Origin: a virus
Strand: one strand, 5' to 3'
DNA: 26,346 nt
Virus record (IMG/VR): IMGVR_UViG_3300010430_006946
Location: 1-26,346 of that record
In this document: positions 13,960 through 22,733 of the stretch, piece by piece
Position numbering within the stretch: position 1 is the stretch's first letter
Layout: each line of letters opens with the position of its first letter
Position numbers and translations under genes: made by a program
Notes under the pieces: model-generated
Told to the model about the DNA's origin: nothing
The model's database searches: none
What the model saw: the letters and a program-made list of their open reading frames with translations, nothing else

Positions 13960-14321
13960 AAGATGCCGCCCGCGCCTTTGCCGGGTTCGGGCGGCCCGCT
14001 GAAACGAGCCAGGCAGTCGAGGACGCGCGCACGCTCGGCGTTCCCGAAGAGGCGATAGCCCGGATCGAAAGGAGCACGAGCGAGGAGCAGAAAGTCGGGA
14101 TATGGCCGGAAAACTGGGACATTGTGATCGCCTTTCTGACGGTTTCCAGCCAGTGGCGAACGCTGGTTTTGCCCAACGGCAAGATTCACTATTCCGGGCT
14201 GGACTATACTGGCGCGCGCGCCGGGCTGGATTGCGCCGGGATCGCGATCACGCCCGATCTGTGGTCCGGCATCCGCGTGATGGAAGCCGCCGCCGCCACT
14301 GCGCTCAACTCGCGGACGTGA
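13630..14321 (+). CDS. Tail assembly chaperone GT fusion made by -1 frameshift (DUF1799 C-terminus)
   Basis: Predicted join 13630-13956 with 13956-14321, re-reading one base; product 230 residues. After the slip the frame reads LKDAARAFAGFGRPAE and continues through a DUF1799-type domain (IWPENWDIVIAFLTVSSQW, then LDYTGARAGLDCAGI) to TGA at 14319-14321. The second frame has no sensible start of its own near the junction, so frameshifting is the natural way to express it. In lambda the G and GT proteins are both needed for tail assembly in a fixed ratio. The tape measure gene begins 4 nt after the stop. Confidence 0.82.
13950..13995 (+). promoter_or_regulatory. Programmed -1 ribosomal frameshift signal
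   Basis: The heptamer GGGAAAC (13950-13956) is in the correct phase (G GGA AAC) immediately before the TGA of G. It differs from the lambda G/GT slippery site (GGGAAAG) only in the last base. Eight nt downstream a perfect 8-bp hairpin forms: GCCGCCCG (13965-13972) pairs with CGGGCGGC (13988-13995), with a 15-nt loop. Slippery site, spacer and stimulatory hairpin are therefore all present, and the -1 frame is exactly the DUF1799 frame. Confidence 0.88.
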
Positions 14322-14325
14322 TCGT

Positions 14326-17300
14326 ATGAGCCTGCGCACCGCCCTTGTAATCGATGGTGACAGCGACGGCGCGCAACGCGCGGTTGCCGATGTCGAAAAG
14401 TCGATGGCGCTGGCCGAAACGGAAGCCCAGGCGCTTGACACCGCCTATGACCGACTGGAAGCGACCACCCGGTCGCTGGAGGCGGCAACGGATCAATCGG
14501 TCAGCGCTCTCAATAGTGCGAAAGCCGCGTTCGCGGCTGGCGAAATCGGACTGGAAGAATACAACAAGTCGCTGTTGGAAACAAAGCAGGCGCTCTCGCT
14601 GGTAGAGGCCGAGCACAACGACGCGATGGCTGCGGCAAAACGCGCCGAGGCAGCCAACGCCAGCACCGCCCAAAGCATGGGAGCACTGACCAAAGTCTCC
14701 GGCGCACAGCGCGCCGGAATGCAGCAGCTGTCCTATCAATTGAACGACGTGGCCACAATGTATGCACTGGGCGCGCGGCCAATGCAGATTTTCGCCTCGC
14801 AAAGCGGACAGGTATTTCAGGCTACCCAGATGCTTTTGGGCGGCACGAGTAAGTTTGCCGCGTTCCTTGGCGGTCCGTGGGGCATTGCGATAACCAGCGC
14901 GGTCTCGGTGCTGGCCGTGCTTGGCGGTCAGCTCCTTGCGACGGGTGATGATGCGGAAACGGCAGCGGGCAAGATCGATGGCCTGACAGACTCGCTGAAG
15001 CGTCTTGCGGAAGAGCAAGGCACGATCGTCGACATAGCCAGGGCTGAGCAAAAAATTAACGCGCTGAGAGAGCGGCAACTTCAGATCGACACCGAGCAGT
15101 CTGGCCATGCCGGGCGCGCAGCAAGGAAGCGGCACGCGTCGATTCAGGATGAGATAGACCTTCTTGAACAGCAAGTCGTCTGGAACGAAGTCGCGAATGA
15201 GGGCAGAAAGAAGTCAAACGAGACGGCTGGCAACAGCGCCCGCGCATCCGGAAAAGCGACAGCCGCCACCAAGAAACACACATCTGCCCTTGCGGACAAG
15301 ACCGCAGCGACCGAGCGTGAGATCGCGCAGACAATCGGGTTGGCCGCGGCGTATGGGGAAGGAGCCGCCGCGGCGCTGGCCTTTGGCAAGAGCGAGCAGG
15401 AACTGCGGCTGGCGATTGCTGAAACAACAGCGGCAGGCGCAAAGCGCATTGCCGATCTGGAGGCGGAAACATCGGCGCGCGCCATTCTGAACAACCAGGT
15501 GGCGCAAGGACTTATCACTGCCGAAGAAGCCGCCGAGCAGCTGCAGCTGGAAATGGACCTGCGCCCGGCTCTGGCCGCGGCGGCGCTGGCTGAAGGCGAT
15601 GCCAAGGCCCGGCTGACCGCTATCATCCAGCGCCAGCGCGATGCCTATGCCGATAACAACGCGGAAATCGCGCGTGGCCAATCGGCAGCGCAGACAGCGC
15701 ACATCCGCACACAAACCGGGCTGATCCGTCAGGAAATCGGCCTCACGCGTGAACTGGGCGAACGACGCATTGCCGCGCTTACCGGGTTGAACGGTCAGGC
15801 GCTGGAAGAAGAGCTGGCCGCGATCAACGTCCAGCGCGAGAAGTCAACTGTTCGACTTCAGGCCGATGCCGATGCTGAGGAGCTGCGCAAACAGAAAGTC
15901 GACGGCACATCCTACGCGGCCGAACAGCTTAACGCGCAGCTCGAAGCCCAGATCGAGGCGATCTACGAGCGCGCTGACGCTGAAGAAAAGCTGATCGATC
16001 TTAAGGCCCGATTCGATGCCGAAGCACGTGCGGCCGCGCGGCTCGCCCAACAGGTTGCGGCACTTGCCGGGACGCTTGGCAATCTTGGCGGTGTGGGTGG
16101 TCAGATCGGCGGGCTTATCGGTGCGCTGGGATCGGGCGATCCCGCGTCGGCGTTGCTGGGCATGGGTGGATTTGGCAGCGCGGCTGGCCTGCTCCTCAAT
16201 CCCGGATCGGTAACACGGCTTGGCTTTGGTATTGAAGGCGGTCTGAACCAGCTTGGCATCGGCAATCTGATCGGCGGCAGCGCCACTCAATTCCTTGGAC
16301 AGGGCCTTGCCGGTGCAGGCGTTGGCGGTTTGGCCGGTGGCCTTACAGGCAGCAGCACAGGCGGAAGCATTGCCGGGCTTGCCGGGGCTGCGATCGGGCT
16401 TGGCCCATTGGGCATTATCGGCGCGGGACTGCTTGGCGGCGTTCTGGGCGGTGCGCTTAAATCGACCAAGCGCGGATCGGCTATCGTTGGCGGCGCAGGC
16501 GATAATCTCTCGGTCACCGGCTTCTATGGCAACAGCCAGTCGCGCAAGGATACCGCATCTGCCATCGCCGACGATGCGATCCGGGCGCTCGAACAGATCG
16601 CATCGTTGCTTGGCGGAACGCTGGATGCATCGCAGGGACGTGCCTCGGTTGGGCAGCGCGAAGGCGAATTCTTTGTTGATCCGCAGGGGCGCGGTTACAC
16701 GAAACAAAGCAAGTTTCCGGACATTCTGGGCTTTGGCCAGGATCAGGTTGGCGCGCGCGATGGCTTGATTGCCGATCTCATTTCCGATGGCGTGGTCACC
16801 GGTCTGTCGGGCACGCTTGAAAACATCCTTTCCGGCGATGGCTCGCTGGACGAGCGGCTGGGCCGTGCGCGGACAGTCCAGGGCATCGGCACCGCGCTTG
16901 AACAGGCGCGCGATCCGCAAGGCTATGCGCTCAAACTGCATGAGGAATGGCGCGCTGGTATTGAGGCCGTTCTGGTAGAGGCAGGTGCCGGAGCGGACGA
17001 GCTGGCCCAGCTGGAGGAACTGGCGGCGATCCGGCGTAAGGAAATCGTCGCGCAGTTTGGATCTGATGTCAGCCAGCTTGAACAGGATTTCCGCGACAAG
17101 AACATTGAGTTGCTGGCCGCTGAAGGGAAGGCATACGAAGCGCAAATGGCCGCGCGCGCCGCTGAGCTGGAGGATGCGCCCGAGCATCTGAAAGCAACCA
17201 TTGCTCGAATCCATGCAGCGCAGGACGGCCAGCTGTTAAGGCAGGCCGAAATAGCGTTGCTGGTCGCTCAAGGCGATGAGCTTGGCGCGTTGACCCTTCA

Positions 17301-18639
17301 ACGTGATCTGGAGCGTGCCGCGATGAGCCCGGCGGTCGCTGCCATACACGCGCGCATCTGGGCGCTGGAGAATGAGGCAAAAGCCGAGGCAGCTGCTGCG
17401 GCGTCTCGCGAGCGCAGCCAGCAGTGGTTCCTGAGCCGTCAGGCAATAATGGCAGACATTCTGACACTGGAAGGTGACACCATTGGTGCGCTGACGATCA
17501 CGCGCGCCAACGAATTGCGCGCAGCAGAGGCCTCACTGCGGCCTTTGCTCCAGCGCAAATACGCGCTGGAGAATGAGGCCCGCGCAGCCTCGCAGGCCGC
17601 TGAAGCTGCGGCGGAACTGGCGCAAAAGCAGAAGGCGATCGCGGATGAACGCTATTCGCTGGAAGATCGCTATCTGAACCTGATCGGTGACAAGGCCGCG
17701 CTTCGCGATCGGGAGCTTGAACGCACGGACCCGGAGAACCGCGAATACTTGCAGATGATCTTCGAGGTTGAAGATGCGCTGGCCCGCCAGGAAGAAGCCG
17801 CGCGCGCCGCAGCCGCCGCCCAGGAAGCCGCAGCGCGTGCCGCGGAGGCGCATGGTCGCGCGATTGAGCAGGCGCGCAGCGCTCTCGCCGATGCCTGGCA
17901 GCGTGAACGCGGCGAACTTGAACAGACGCGCGATACGTTCCGCGCGCTGGCGGGCGATATCCGTGAATTCCGGACTGGCCTGTCCTTTGGCGCACCGGGC
18001 AATCCTGCCGCAGGCTTCGGTCAGGCGCAGGCCGAATTTCAACGCACGGCGCGGCTTGCTCAATTTGGCAATGAGAACTCTCTCAAGGCCTTCCAGGGCG
18101 ATGCCCAGGACTATCTCGATGCTGCGCTGTCCCGCTCGGCCAGCCTGCTTGATTATCAGCGCACGGTGGCCGAAGTCGCCAACGCAGCCCGGCGCGCGGA
18201 AAGCGGCGCTGGCGGCGTTGCGAGCGCCGCTGAACGGCAGGCCGCGGCACTTGATGCGCAAGTCGCCGGATTGATCGATATCGATGAGAACGTGCTCTCC
18301 GTGCGCGAAGCCATAGAACAGCTTAACGCGCTGCAGACCGATACCGTTGTCCCGGCATTCACGCATGCGGTTGAGGACAGCTTCGAAACGGTGCGCGCGG
18401 AGCTGCAGACAGGCCGCGAGGAAACCAAAGCCGTCCAGGCCGAGACCAAAAGCGAAGTGGCCCGCGTAACCGAGCTGCTGGGTGAGCTGCTGCGGATCTT
18501 CCGCGCGGTGACCTATCGCGACTATTTGCGGGTCGGCGTGCCTTCGGACAAGACGCTGCCAGTTACGATCAGCGGCACGATCGACACCAACATCACCAAC
18601 AACACAGGCAGTCCGGTTCCGGTGGATCAGGTGTCATGA
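14326..18639 (+). CDS. Tail tape measure protein
   Basis: The protein has 1437 residues. The N-terminal third is coiled (about 15-110), followed by a QLNDVATMYALGARPMQIFASQSGQV element (about 140-165) characteristic of the phage tail tape measure family, and a hydrophobic segment (about 177-205). Residues about 575-720 are Gly/Ala-rich and could insert in a membrane during DNA entry. From about 925 to 1180 there are four helical repeats, each opening with a 'LL..(E/Q)GD' motif (Gly at 934, 983, 1050 and 1121). At about 0.15 nm per residue the tail would be roughly 215 nm long (estimate). The stop is coupled by ATGA to the next gene. Confidence 0.92.
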   Translation: MSLRTALVIDGDSDGAQRAVADVEKSMALAETEAQALDTAYDRLEATTRSLEAATDQSVSALNSAKAAFAAGEIGLEEYNKSLLETKQALSLVEAEHNDAMAAAKRAEAANASTAQSMGALTKVSGAQRAGMQQLSYQLNDVATMYALGARPMQIFASQSGQVFQATQMLLGGTSKFAAFLGGPWGIAITSAVSVLAVLGGQLLATGDDAETAAGKIDGLTDSLKRLAEEQGTIVDIARAEQKINALRERQLQIDTEQSGHAGRAARKRHASIQDEIDLLEQQVVWNEVANEGRKKSNETAGNSARASGKATAATKKHTSALADKTAATEREIAQTIGLAAAYGEGAAAALAFGKSEQELRLAIAETTAAGAKRIADLEAETSARAILNNQVAQGLITAEEAAEQLQLEMDLRPALAAAALAEGDAKARLTAIIQRQRDAYADNNAEIARGQSAAQTAHIRTQTGLIRQEIGLTRELGERRIAALTGLNGQALEEELAAINVQREKSTVRLQADADAEELRKQKVDGTSYAAEQLNAQLEAQIEAIYERADAEEKLIDLKARFDAEARAAARLAQQVAALAGTLGNLGGVGGQIGGLIGALGSGDPASALLGMGGFGSAAGLLLNPGSVTRLGFGIEGGLNQLGIGNLIGGSATQFLGQGLAGAGVGGLAGGLTGSSTGGSIAGLAGAAIGLGPLGIIGAGLLGGVLGGALKSTKRGSAIVGGAGDNLSVTGFYGNSQSRKDTASAIADDAIRALEQIASLLGGTLDASQGRASVGQREGEFFVDPQGRGYTKQSKFPDILGFGQDQVGARDGLIADLISDGVVTGLSGTLENILSGDGSLDERLGRARTVQGIGTALEQARDPQGYALKLHEEWRAGIEAVLVEAGAGADELAQLEELAAIRRKEIVAQFGSDVSQLEQDFRDKNIELLAAEGKAYEAQMAARAAELEDAPEHLKATIARIHAAQDGQLLRQAEIALLVAQGDELGALTLQRDLERAAMSPAVAAIHARIWALENEAKAEAAAAASRERSQQWFLSRQAIMADILTLEGDTIGALTITRANELRAAEASLRPLLQRKYALENEARAASQAAEAAAELAQKQKAIADERYSLEDRYLNLIGDKAALRDRELERTDPENREYLQMIFEVEDALARQEEAARAAAAAQEAAARAAEAHGRAIEQARSALADAWQRERGELEQTRDTFRALAGDIREFRTGLSFGAPGNPAAGFGQAQAEFQRTARLAQFGNENSLKAFQGDAQDYLDAALSRSASLLDYQRTVAEVANAARRAESGAGGVASAAERQAAALDAQVAGLIDIDENVLSVREAIEQLNALQTDTVVPAFTHAVEDSFETVRAELQTGREETKAVQAETKSEVARVTELLGELLRIFRAVTYRDYLRVGVPSDKTLPVTISGTIDTNITNNTGSPVPVDQVS

Positions 18640-19682
18640 AGATTGCACCGCCAATCACGATTGCCGAAGGCGATCTGACCAGCAACGTGGTGGAGACTCC
18701 GCCTGCGGCCTACAGCGGCGCGACCAGCTATGACACAGGCGATCAGGTGTCGATCATCACCGGCACTGTGGCCGCGGTTTATCAAAGCCTGATAGATGCC
18801 AATCTGGGCAACGATCCGGCAAGCTCTCCAGACGAGTGGGAAAGCGTCGGGACGGCCTATGAAGTCTATGCTGGCGGCCCCTATGATCTGGACGATATCG
18901 TTACCGATGCGGCCAACCATCGGCTGTTTCAGAGCCTGAAGGGATCTAACTCCGCGCCATTGCCCAGCGCCGCCGAAAGCGATGCGAACTGGGGCTATTA
19001 TGGCCCGACGAACCGCTGGGCGATGTTTGATGAGAAAACCGGAACGCAAACCACGCGGCCCGGTGAAATCGCGGTGACGATCGCGGCCTCGGGCCGGGTG
19101 ACGATGATCGGTCTGATCAACATCGATGCCGCCGCGGCCAATGTAACGGTTTACGATTCAACCGGGCTGACAGAGCTTTATAATGAGGATTTCTCGCTGG
19201 TCTCAACCGAAGGCGAAGCGGGCTGGTTCAACTGGTCGTTTGAGCCGATCGTTCGCTACATCGCACTGACGATCGATGATCTGCCCAACGTGTCGAACCC
19301 GAAGATCACGGTGACGCTGACCGGCGAAGGCAATGTCTCCATCGGTCATCTGGATGCCGGTTGGGGCTATGACATCGGCGGGACGGAGCGCGGCGCGAAG
19401 ATCGGCATCACCGATCATTCTGAAAAAGTGCAGGACAGCTTTGGCAATTATTACCTGCTTGAGCGCGACTACAACGATCGCGGCAGCTTCACGGTGGAGA
19501 TCGACAAGGTAGATGTTGACCGGATCAAGACCCTGCTCACCTCGCTGCGCGCCAAACCGGCGCTGATTGTCGGCTCCGAACTGCACCGAACGGCGATCTA
19601 TCACGCGCTGGCGTGGGATTGGGACATCCAGATCAACGATCCCGCGCCCGCGCGCCTGACAATCCAGACCGAAGGACTTTGA
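18636..19682 (+). CDS. Tail tip protein with two CBM5/12-like carbohydrate-binding modules
   Basis: The protein has 348 residues. Two short modules of the CBM5/12 type occur in tandem: about 25-72 (YSGATSYDTGDQV ... YQSLIDANLG ... WESVG) and about 78-123 (GPYDLDDIV ... LFQSLKGSNSAPL ... NWGYY). A beta-sandwich middle region follows (about 125-235). The C-terminal part (about 240-348) has GAKIGITDHSEKVQDSFGN then LRAKPALIVG and a terminal LTIQTEGL, the pattern of a phage tail protein family that follows the tape measure in several siphophages. It probably sits at the tail tip and binds cell-surface glycans. Coupled to the tape measure stop by ATGA. Confidence 0.75.
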   Translation: MKIAPPITIAEGDLTSNVVETPPAAYSGATSYDTGDQVSIITGTVAAVYQSLIDANLGNDPASSPDEWESVGTAYEVYAGGPYDLDDIVTDAANHRLFQSLKGSNSAPLPSAAESDANWGYYGPTNRWAMFDEKTGTQTTRPGEIAVTIAASGRVTMIGLINIDAAAANVTVYDSTGLTELYNEDFSLVSTEGEAGWFNWSFEPIVRYIALTIDDLPNVSNPKITVTLTGEGNVSIGHLDAGWGYDIGGTERGAKIGITDHSEKVQDSFGNYYLLERDYNDRGSFTVEIDKVDVDRIKTLLTSLRAKPALIVGSELHRTAIYHALAWDWDIQINDPAPARLTIQTEGL

Positions 19683-19683
19683 G

Positions 19684-20637
19684 ATGCCCGAAATTCCAAC
19701 ACTGACCGCTCCGCCCGCAGCAGGCGCGCCGCAGCGCCTGGTTGATGCCAAGGCAGTGTTCGATCCCAAATCGGACGCTGCGTGGGACTGGCTCTACACC
19801 GTGTTCCCGGAACTTGCTGACTTTGGGACCGGGCTGGTCGCGGCCGCGGGGGCCGTTCGTCCGGCAGGAACGTCCACAACCTCGGAGAGTATCGGCACAG
19901 GCAGCAAGGCGCTCACGGTCGACGCGCTGCTGCCGCTCACACCAGCGCAGTGGATCATCGTCTCCGATACCGCCGCGCCAACAACGAATTTCATGGTCGG
20001 CCAGATCGAGACCTACAATTCGGAAACCGGCGCGCTGACGTTCTCTGTGCCGACCGGCCAGGCCTATGGATCGGGCACCAAGACCAGTTGGGTTGTCGGC
20101 CTTTCCGGTCCGCCCGGACCAACCGGCGCGACCGGCGAGACATTCCCATCGTTCGCAAGCAACGCGGGCAAGATGCTGGCGGTAAACAGCGGCGAGAGCG
20201 CGACTGAATGGGTTGCGTCCGGTTGGGAAGTTATTGGCACGGCATCACCATCCGGTGCCGCGAGCGCGTCGTTCACGTCGCTGTTGGCGAACGATCAATA
20301 CAGCGACCTTCTGGCAGTCTTCTCACTCACTCCGAGCACGACAACATCGCTGCGCTTTGCTGTGGGCGATGAGGTGCCAAATTACAGTGGAGAGCAATTG
20401 CTGGCGTCCAGCACCACTTCTTCTACTGCAACGCGGGGCTCCATACTGATCCCATTGTTCTCGGCGGATCAGGGGATTGCGATCTTTGCAGGCTCGCCAC
20501 TCACGTCCGAGCCTGATCTCGATGACGGCAGCTACGATGTTCAGGCTTTCTATGTCGCTGGCGGCATTGACAGCCTGAAATTCAACCCGGCCAGCGGAAC
20601 AATGTCCGGAACCATCACACTCTACGGAAGGCGCTGA
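19684..20637 (+). CDS. Tail fibre protein with short collagen-like motif
   Basis: The protein has 317 residues. The N-terminal region (about 1-60) is likely the virion attachment part. The middle is beta-rich (about 75-140) and is followed by a short collagen-like element GPPGPTGATG (142-151), typical of trimeric phage fibres. The C-terminal domain (about 180-317) is Ser/Thr/Ala-rich beta sequence ending in TMSGTITLYGRR, like a fibre-head domain. It probably recognises the host surface. It begins 1 nt after the preceding stop and ends 1 nt before the next ATG. Confidence 0.75.
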   Translation: MPEIPTLTAPPAAGAPQRLVDAKAVFDPKSDAAWDWLYTVFPELADFGTGLVAAAGAVRPAGTSTTSESIGTGSKALTVDALLPLTPAQWIIVSDTAAPTTNFMVGQIETYNSETGALTFSVPTGQAYGSGTKTSWVVGLSGPPGPTGATGETFPSFASNAGKMLAVNSGESATEWVASGWEVIGTASPSGAASASFTSLLANDQYSDLLAVFSLTPSTTTSLRFAVGDEVPNYSGEQLLASSTTSSTATRGSILIPLFSADQGIAIFAGSPLTSEPDLDDGSYDVQAFYVAGGIDSLKFNPASGTMSGTITLYGRR

Positions 20638-20638
20638 T

Positions 20639-21094
20639 ATGGTTGATGTAGTATTTGATGCAAGGCGAAAGCGTGAACTAACGCCTGAGGAAGTATCGGC
20701 TCTGCCGAAGCCCTCAAGGCCTGCGCTGGCCGTGCGCAAACAGCGCCTGCGCGATCAGGTCAACACCATCAAACGAGACCGCCAGAACGGCACGGCGGTA
20801 ACATCGCAAGGCACCGTCGATTCCGATCCTGAAAGCCGCAACAAGCTGAATGGTGCCGTGCTTATGGCGATGCTCTCGATCCAGAACAGCCAGTCGTTCT
20901 CGATTGACTGGACGCTGAGTGACAACAGCAGTGTCACACTCAATGCGCCCGCCATGATCGCAATGGCCAGCGAAGTCGGCACGCACGTTGCAACCCAGCA
21001 CGCCTACGCCAAAGCGCTCAAGGATGCGATCGAAGTGGCGGCGGATCATGCTGCGCTCGATGCCATCGATATACAAACGGGCTGGCCCGGCTGA
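20639..21094 (+). CDS. DUF4376 domain protein (tail fibre-associated)
   Basis: The protein has 151 residues. The region from about 30 to 145 fits DUF4376: a basic helix with a VRKQRLRDQVNTIKRDRQ stretch, a V-Q-Q/D strand, a short polar beta part (FSIDWTLSDNSSVTLNAPAMIAMA, about 88-111) and a helical end (VGTHVATQHAYAKALKDAIEVA). DUF4376 proteins are encoded between tail fibre genes in many phages and are thought to be minor tail or fibre-assembly proteins. The stop overlaps the next ATG by one base (TGATG). Confidence 0.8.
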   Translation: MVDVVFDARRKRELTPEEVSALPKPSRPALAVRKQRLRDQVNTIKRDRQNGTAVTSQGTVDSDPESRNKLNGAVLMAMLSIQNSQSFSIDWTLSDNSSVTLNAPAMIAMASEVGTHVATQHAYAKALKDAIEVAADHAALDAIDIQTGWPG

Positions 21095-22665
21095 TGGTCG
21101 CAGTTCTCGATCCGGACGCTCAGACAGGCTTTGTTGAAGGCTACTTCGCGTGGTCAAACGAGGATGACAGCGCCTACCTCATCGGTGACGATGGCGCGCT
21201 GCCAGTAAGCGGCACGCGCGGTCTGACGACACTCGACGATGCGCAGCTTGCGCGGATGGGATCGGACTGGTTCAGCTATGAGGTTGGGCTGGTGTTTATC
21301 GACAAGCCGGGAAGTCCAGTTGTTGTTGGCAACAACGGGTTCGAGGGGCAGATTTTTGGTGTGTTCGCAGGCGTTAGCCGAAAGGTGTTTCTTCTAGGCG
21401 GGGCCGGGCTGGCTGAAGCCTACAGCCCAATTGGCTCCGCTGTTTTGAACTTCGACTTCCTCATCGCTGAAACGCTCGACCCGCGCATCAGCGCCAGCGG
21501 TGGCGTGGGTGGCACGCGGTTCAACGCCAGCGGCGTGCTGGCAGCGGCCTCCGCCCCGCGTTTTAATTACAAGTACAACCCGGCATCGGGCCTTTGGGAA
21601 GGCGCGGGTTTACTTTCTGAAGATCAGAAGGAGAATCTGCTGATCTATTCGGAGGAAATTGAGAATGCGGCGTGGAGCGCGAGCAATGTCTCCATCACTG
21701 CGAACGCCGTCACCGCCCCTGATGCCGCGATGTCCGCAGATATTATAGTCGAAGACACCTCAACAAGTTCGCACAGCGTTACCAGTGCGACAATCAGCAT
21801 TTCAAAAGATGCGCTTCAGACGTTTTCTTGTTTTGTGAAGGCCGCCGGTCGGGATGAACTGCGCCTTCAAGTCAACGCGTTCTCGGGTAATCTGATTTAC
21901 GCTGATTTTGACCTATCGGATGGCACGGTAACACGCGCGATTAACACCGGGAGCGGGAGTGACGTAAGCGCGACAATATCTCAAATAGCAGACGGGTTCT
22001 TCCGTGTCGCAGTCAGTGGAATACCGAACGCAGCCAGTTCGGCTACTGGTGTGCAGGCGTCTTTGGTCCTGAAAAAAGACGACGCCTCCAGTTATACAGG
22101 CGATGGTTCCAGCGGGATTTGCGTTTGGGGCGCGCAGCTTGAAGAAGGCGCGTCTGCATCGTCCTACATACCCACGACTGGATCAACCGCCACCCGCACA
22201 GCCGACAGCCTGACGATGACAGGCGCGGACTTCTCTGACTGGTTCAATCCAGAGGAGGGCACGTTTGTTGTTGAGTTTGATGCCGTCAGTATGGAGGTTA
22301 TTCAAGCTATATTACAAGTTTCTGATGGCAGCTGGGCAAACCAGGTCAGCCTTTTTCTGACCCCTGAAAACAAAGTGAAACTGCATTCGAAAGACAATGA
22401 TATTATTACGGTGGATGTCGAAGTGAGTGGTGTTCTCTCGGGTGGTCCGCATCGCGTGGCGATAGCCTACAAGGTGAACGACTTTGCTAGCTCTGTCGAT
22501 GGCGGGTCTGTCACAGGCGATGCATCTGCGGTGGTGCCGGCTGTGGATCGGCTGCATCTCGCACAATGGCACAGCGGCGATGGAAATCTAAACGGCCACA
22601 TCCGCAGTATCCGATACTACAGCAGACGCCTTCCAGATGCTGAATTGCAGGCCCTGTCAACATGA
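21094..22665 (+). CDS. Tail spike/fibre with lectin-like C-terminal domain
   Basis: The protein has 523 residues. An N-terminal beta region (about 1-130) is followed by a module beginning ENLLIYSEEIENAAW (about 180-194) and ending CVWGAQLEEGASASSYIPTTGS (about 344-366), the carbohydrate-binding 'N.l.yS..f....W ... aQlE.G...t.yi.t' pattern common in phage fibres. Residues about 375-523 look like a concanavalin-A/LamG-type lectin, ending with NGHIRSIRYYSRRLPDAELQALS. The gene is less GC-rich than its neighbours, with many A/T-ending codons between about 21560 and 22620. This suggests a recently exchanged receptor-binding module. Confidence 0.78.
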   Translation: MVAVLDPDAQTGFVEGYFAWSNEDDSAYLIGDDGALPVSGTRGLTTLDDAQLARMGSDWFSYEVGLVFIDKPGSPVVVGNNGFEGQIFGVFAGVSRKVFLLGGAGLAEAYSPIGSAVLNFDFLIAETLDPRISASGGVGGTRFNASGVLAAASAPRFNYKYNPASGLWEGAGLLSEDQKENLLIYSEEIENAAWSASNVSITANAVTAPDAAMSADIIVEDTSTSSHSVTSATISISKDALQTFSCFVKAAGRDELRLQVNAFSGNLIYADFDLSDGTVTRAINTGSGSDVSATISQIADGFFRVAVSGIPNAASSATGVQASLVLKKDDASSYTGDGSSGICVWGAQLEEGASASSYIPTTGSTATRTADSLTMTGADFSDWFNPEEGTFVVEFDAVSMEVIQAILQVSDGSWANQVSLFLTPENKVKLHSKDNDIITVDVEVSGVLSGGPHRVAIAYKVNDFASSVDGGSVTGDASAVVPAVDRLHLAQWHSGDGNLNGHIRSIRYYSRRLPDAELQALST

Positions 22666-22733
22666 CTGATCTGTGCATTCTCGCGCGCCTGATCGCCCTG
22701 GCGTTTTACCTCACAGGAGGAAAGCATGTTTAA
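22662..22733 (+). CDS. Possible 23-residue hydrophobic peptide overlapping the next gene
   Basis: A very short frame starts with ATGA coupling to the spike stop and runs MTDLCILARLIALAFYLTGG to TAA at 22731-22733, which lies just inside the next gene (ATG 22726). Its central part is hydrophobic. It contains the AGGAGG site of the next gene, so its translation would bring ribosomes to that start. It may be a leader or coupling peptide. Real status is uncertain. Confidence 0.3.
   Translation: MTDLCILARLIALAFYLTGGKHV

Noticed and set aside
13854-14321. DUF1799 frame as an independent gene starting at ATG 13854
   Set aside because: That start lies deep inside G with a non-protein-like N-terminal stretch; the frameshift signal at 13950-13956 explains expression of the frame better.
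15844-17214. Open frame of 456 codons on the minus strand inside the tape measure gene
   Set aside because: It mirrors the repetitive coding sequence of the tape measure; no protein family pattern is visible and no ribosome-binding site fits the operon layout.
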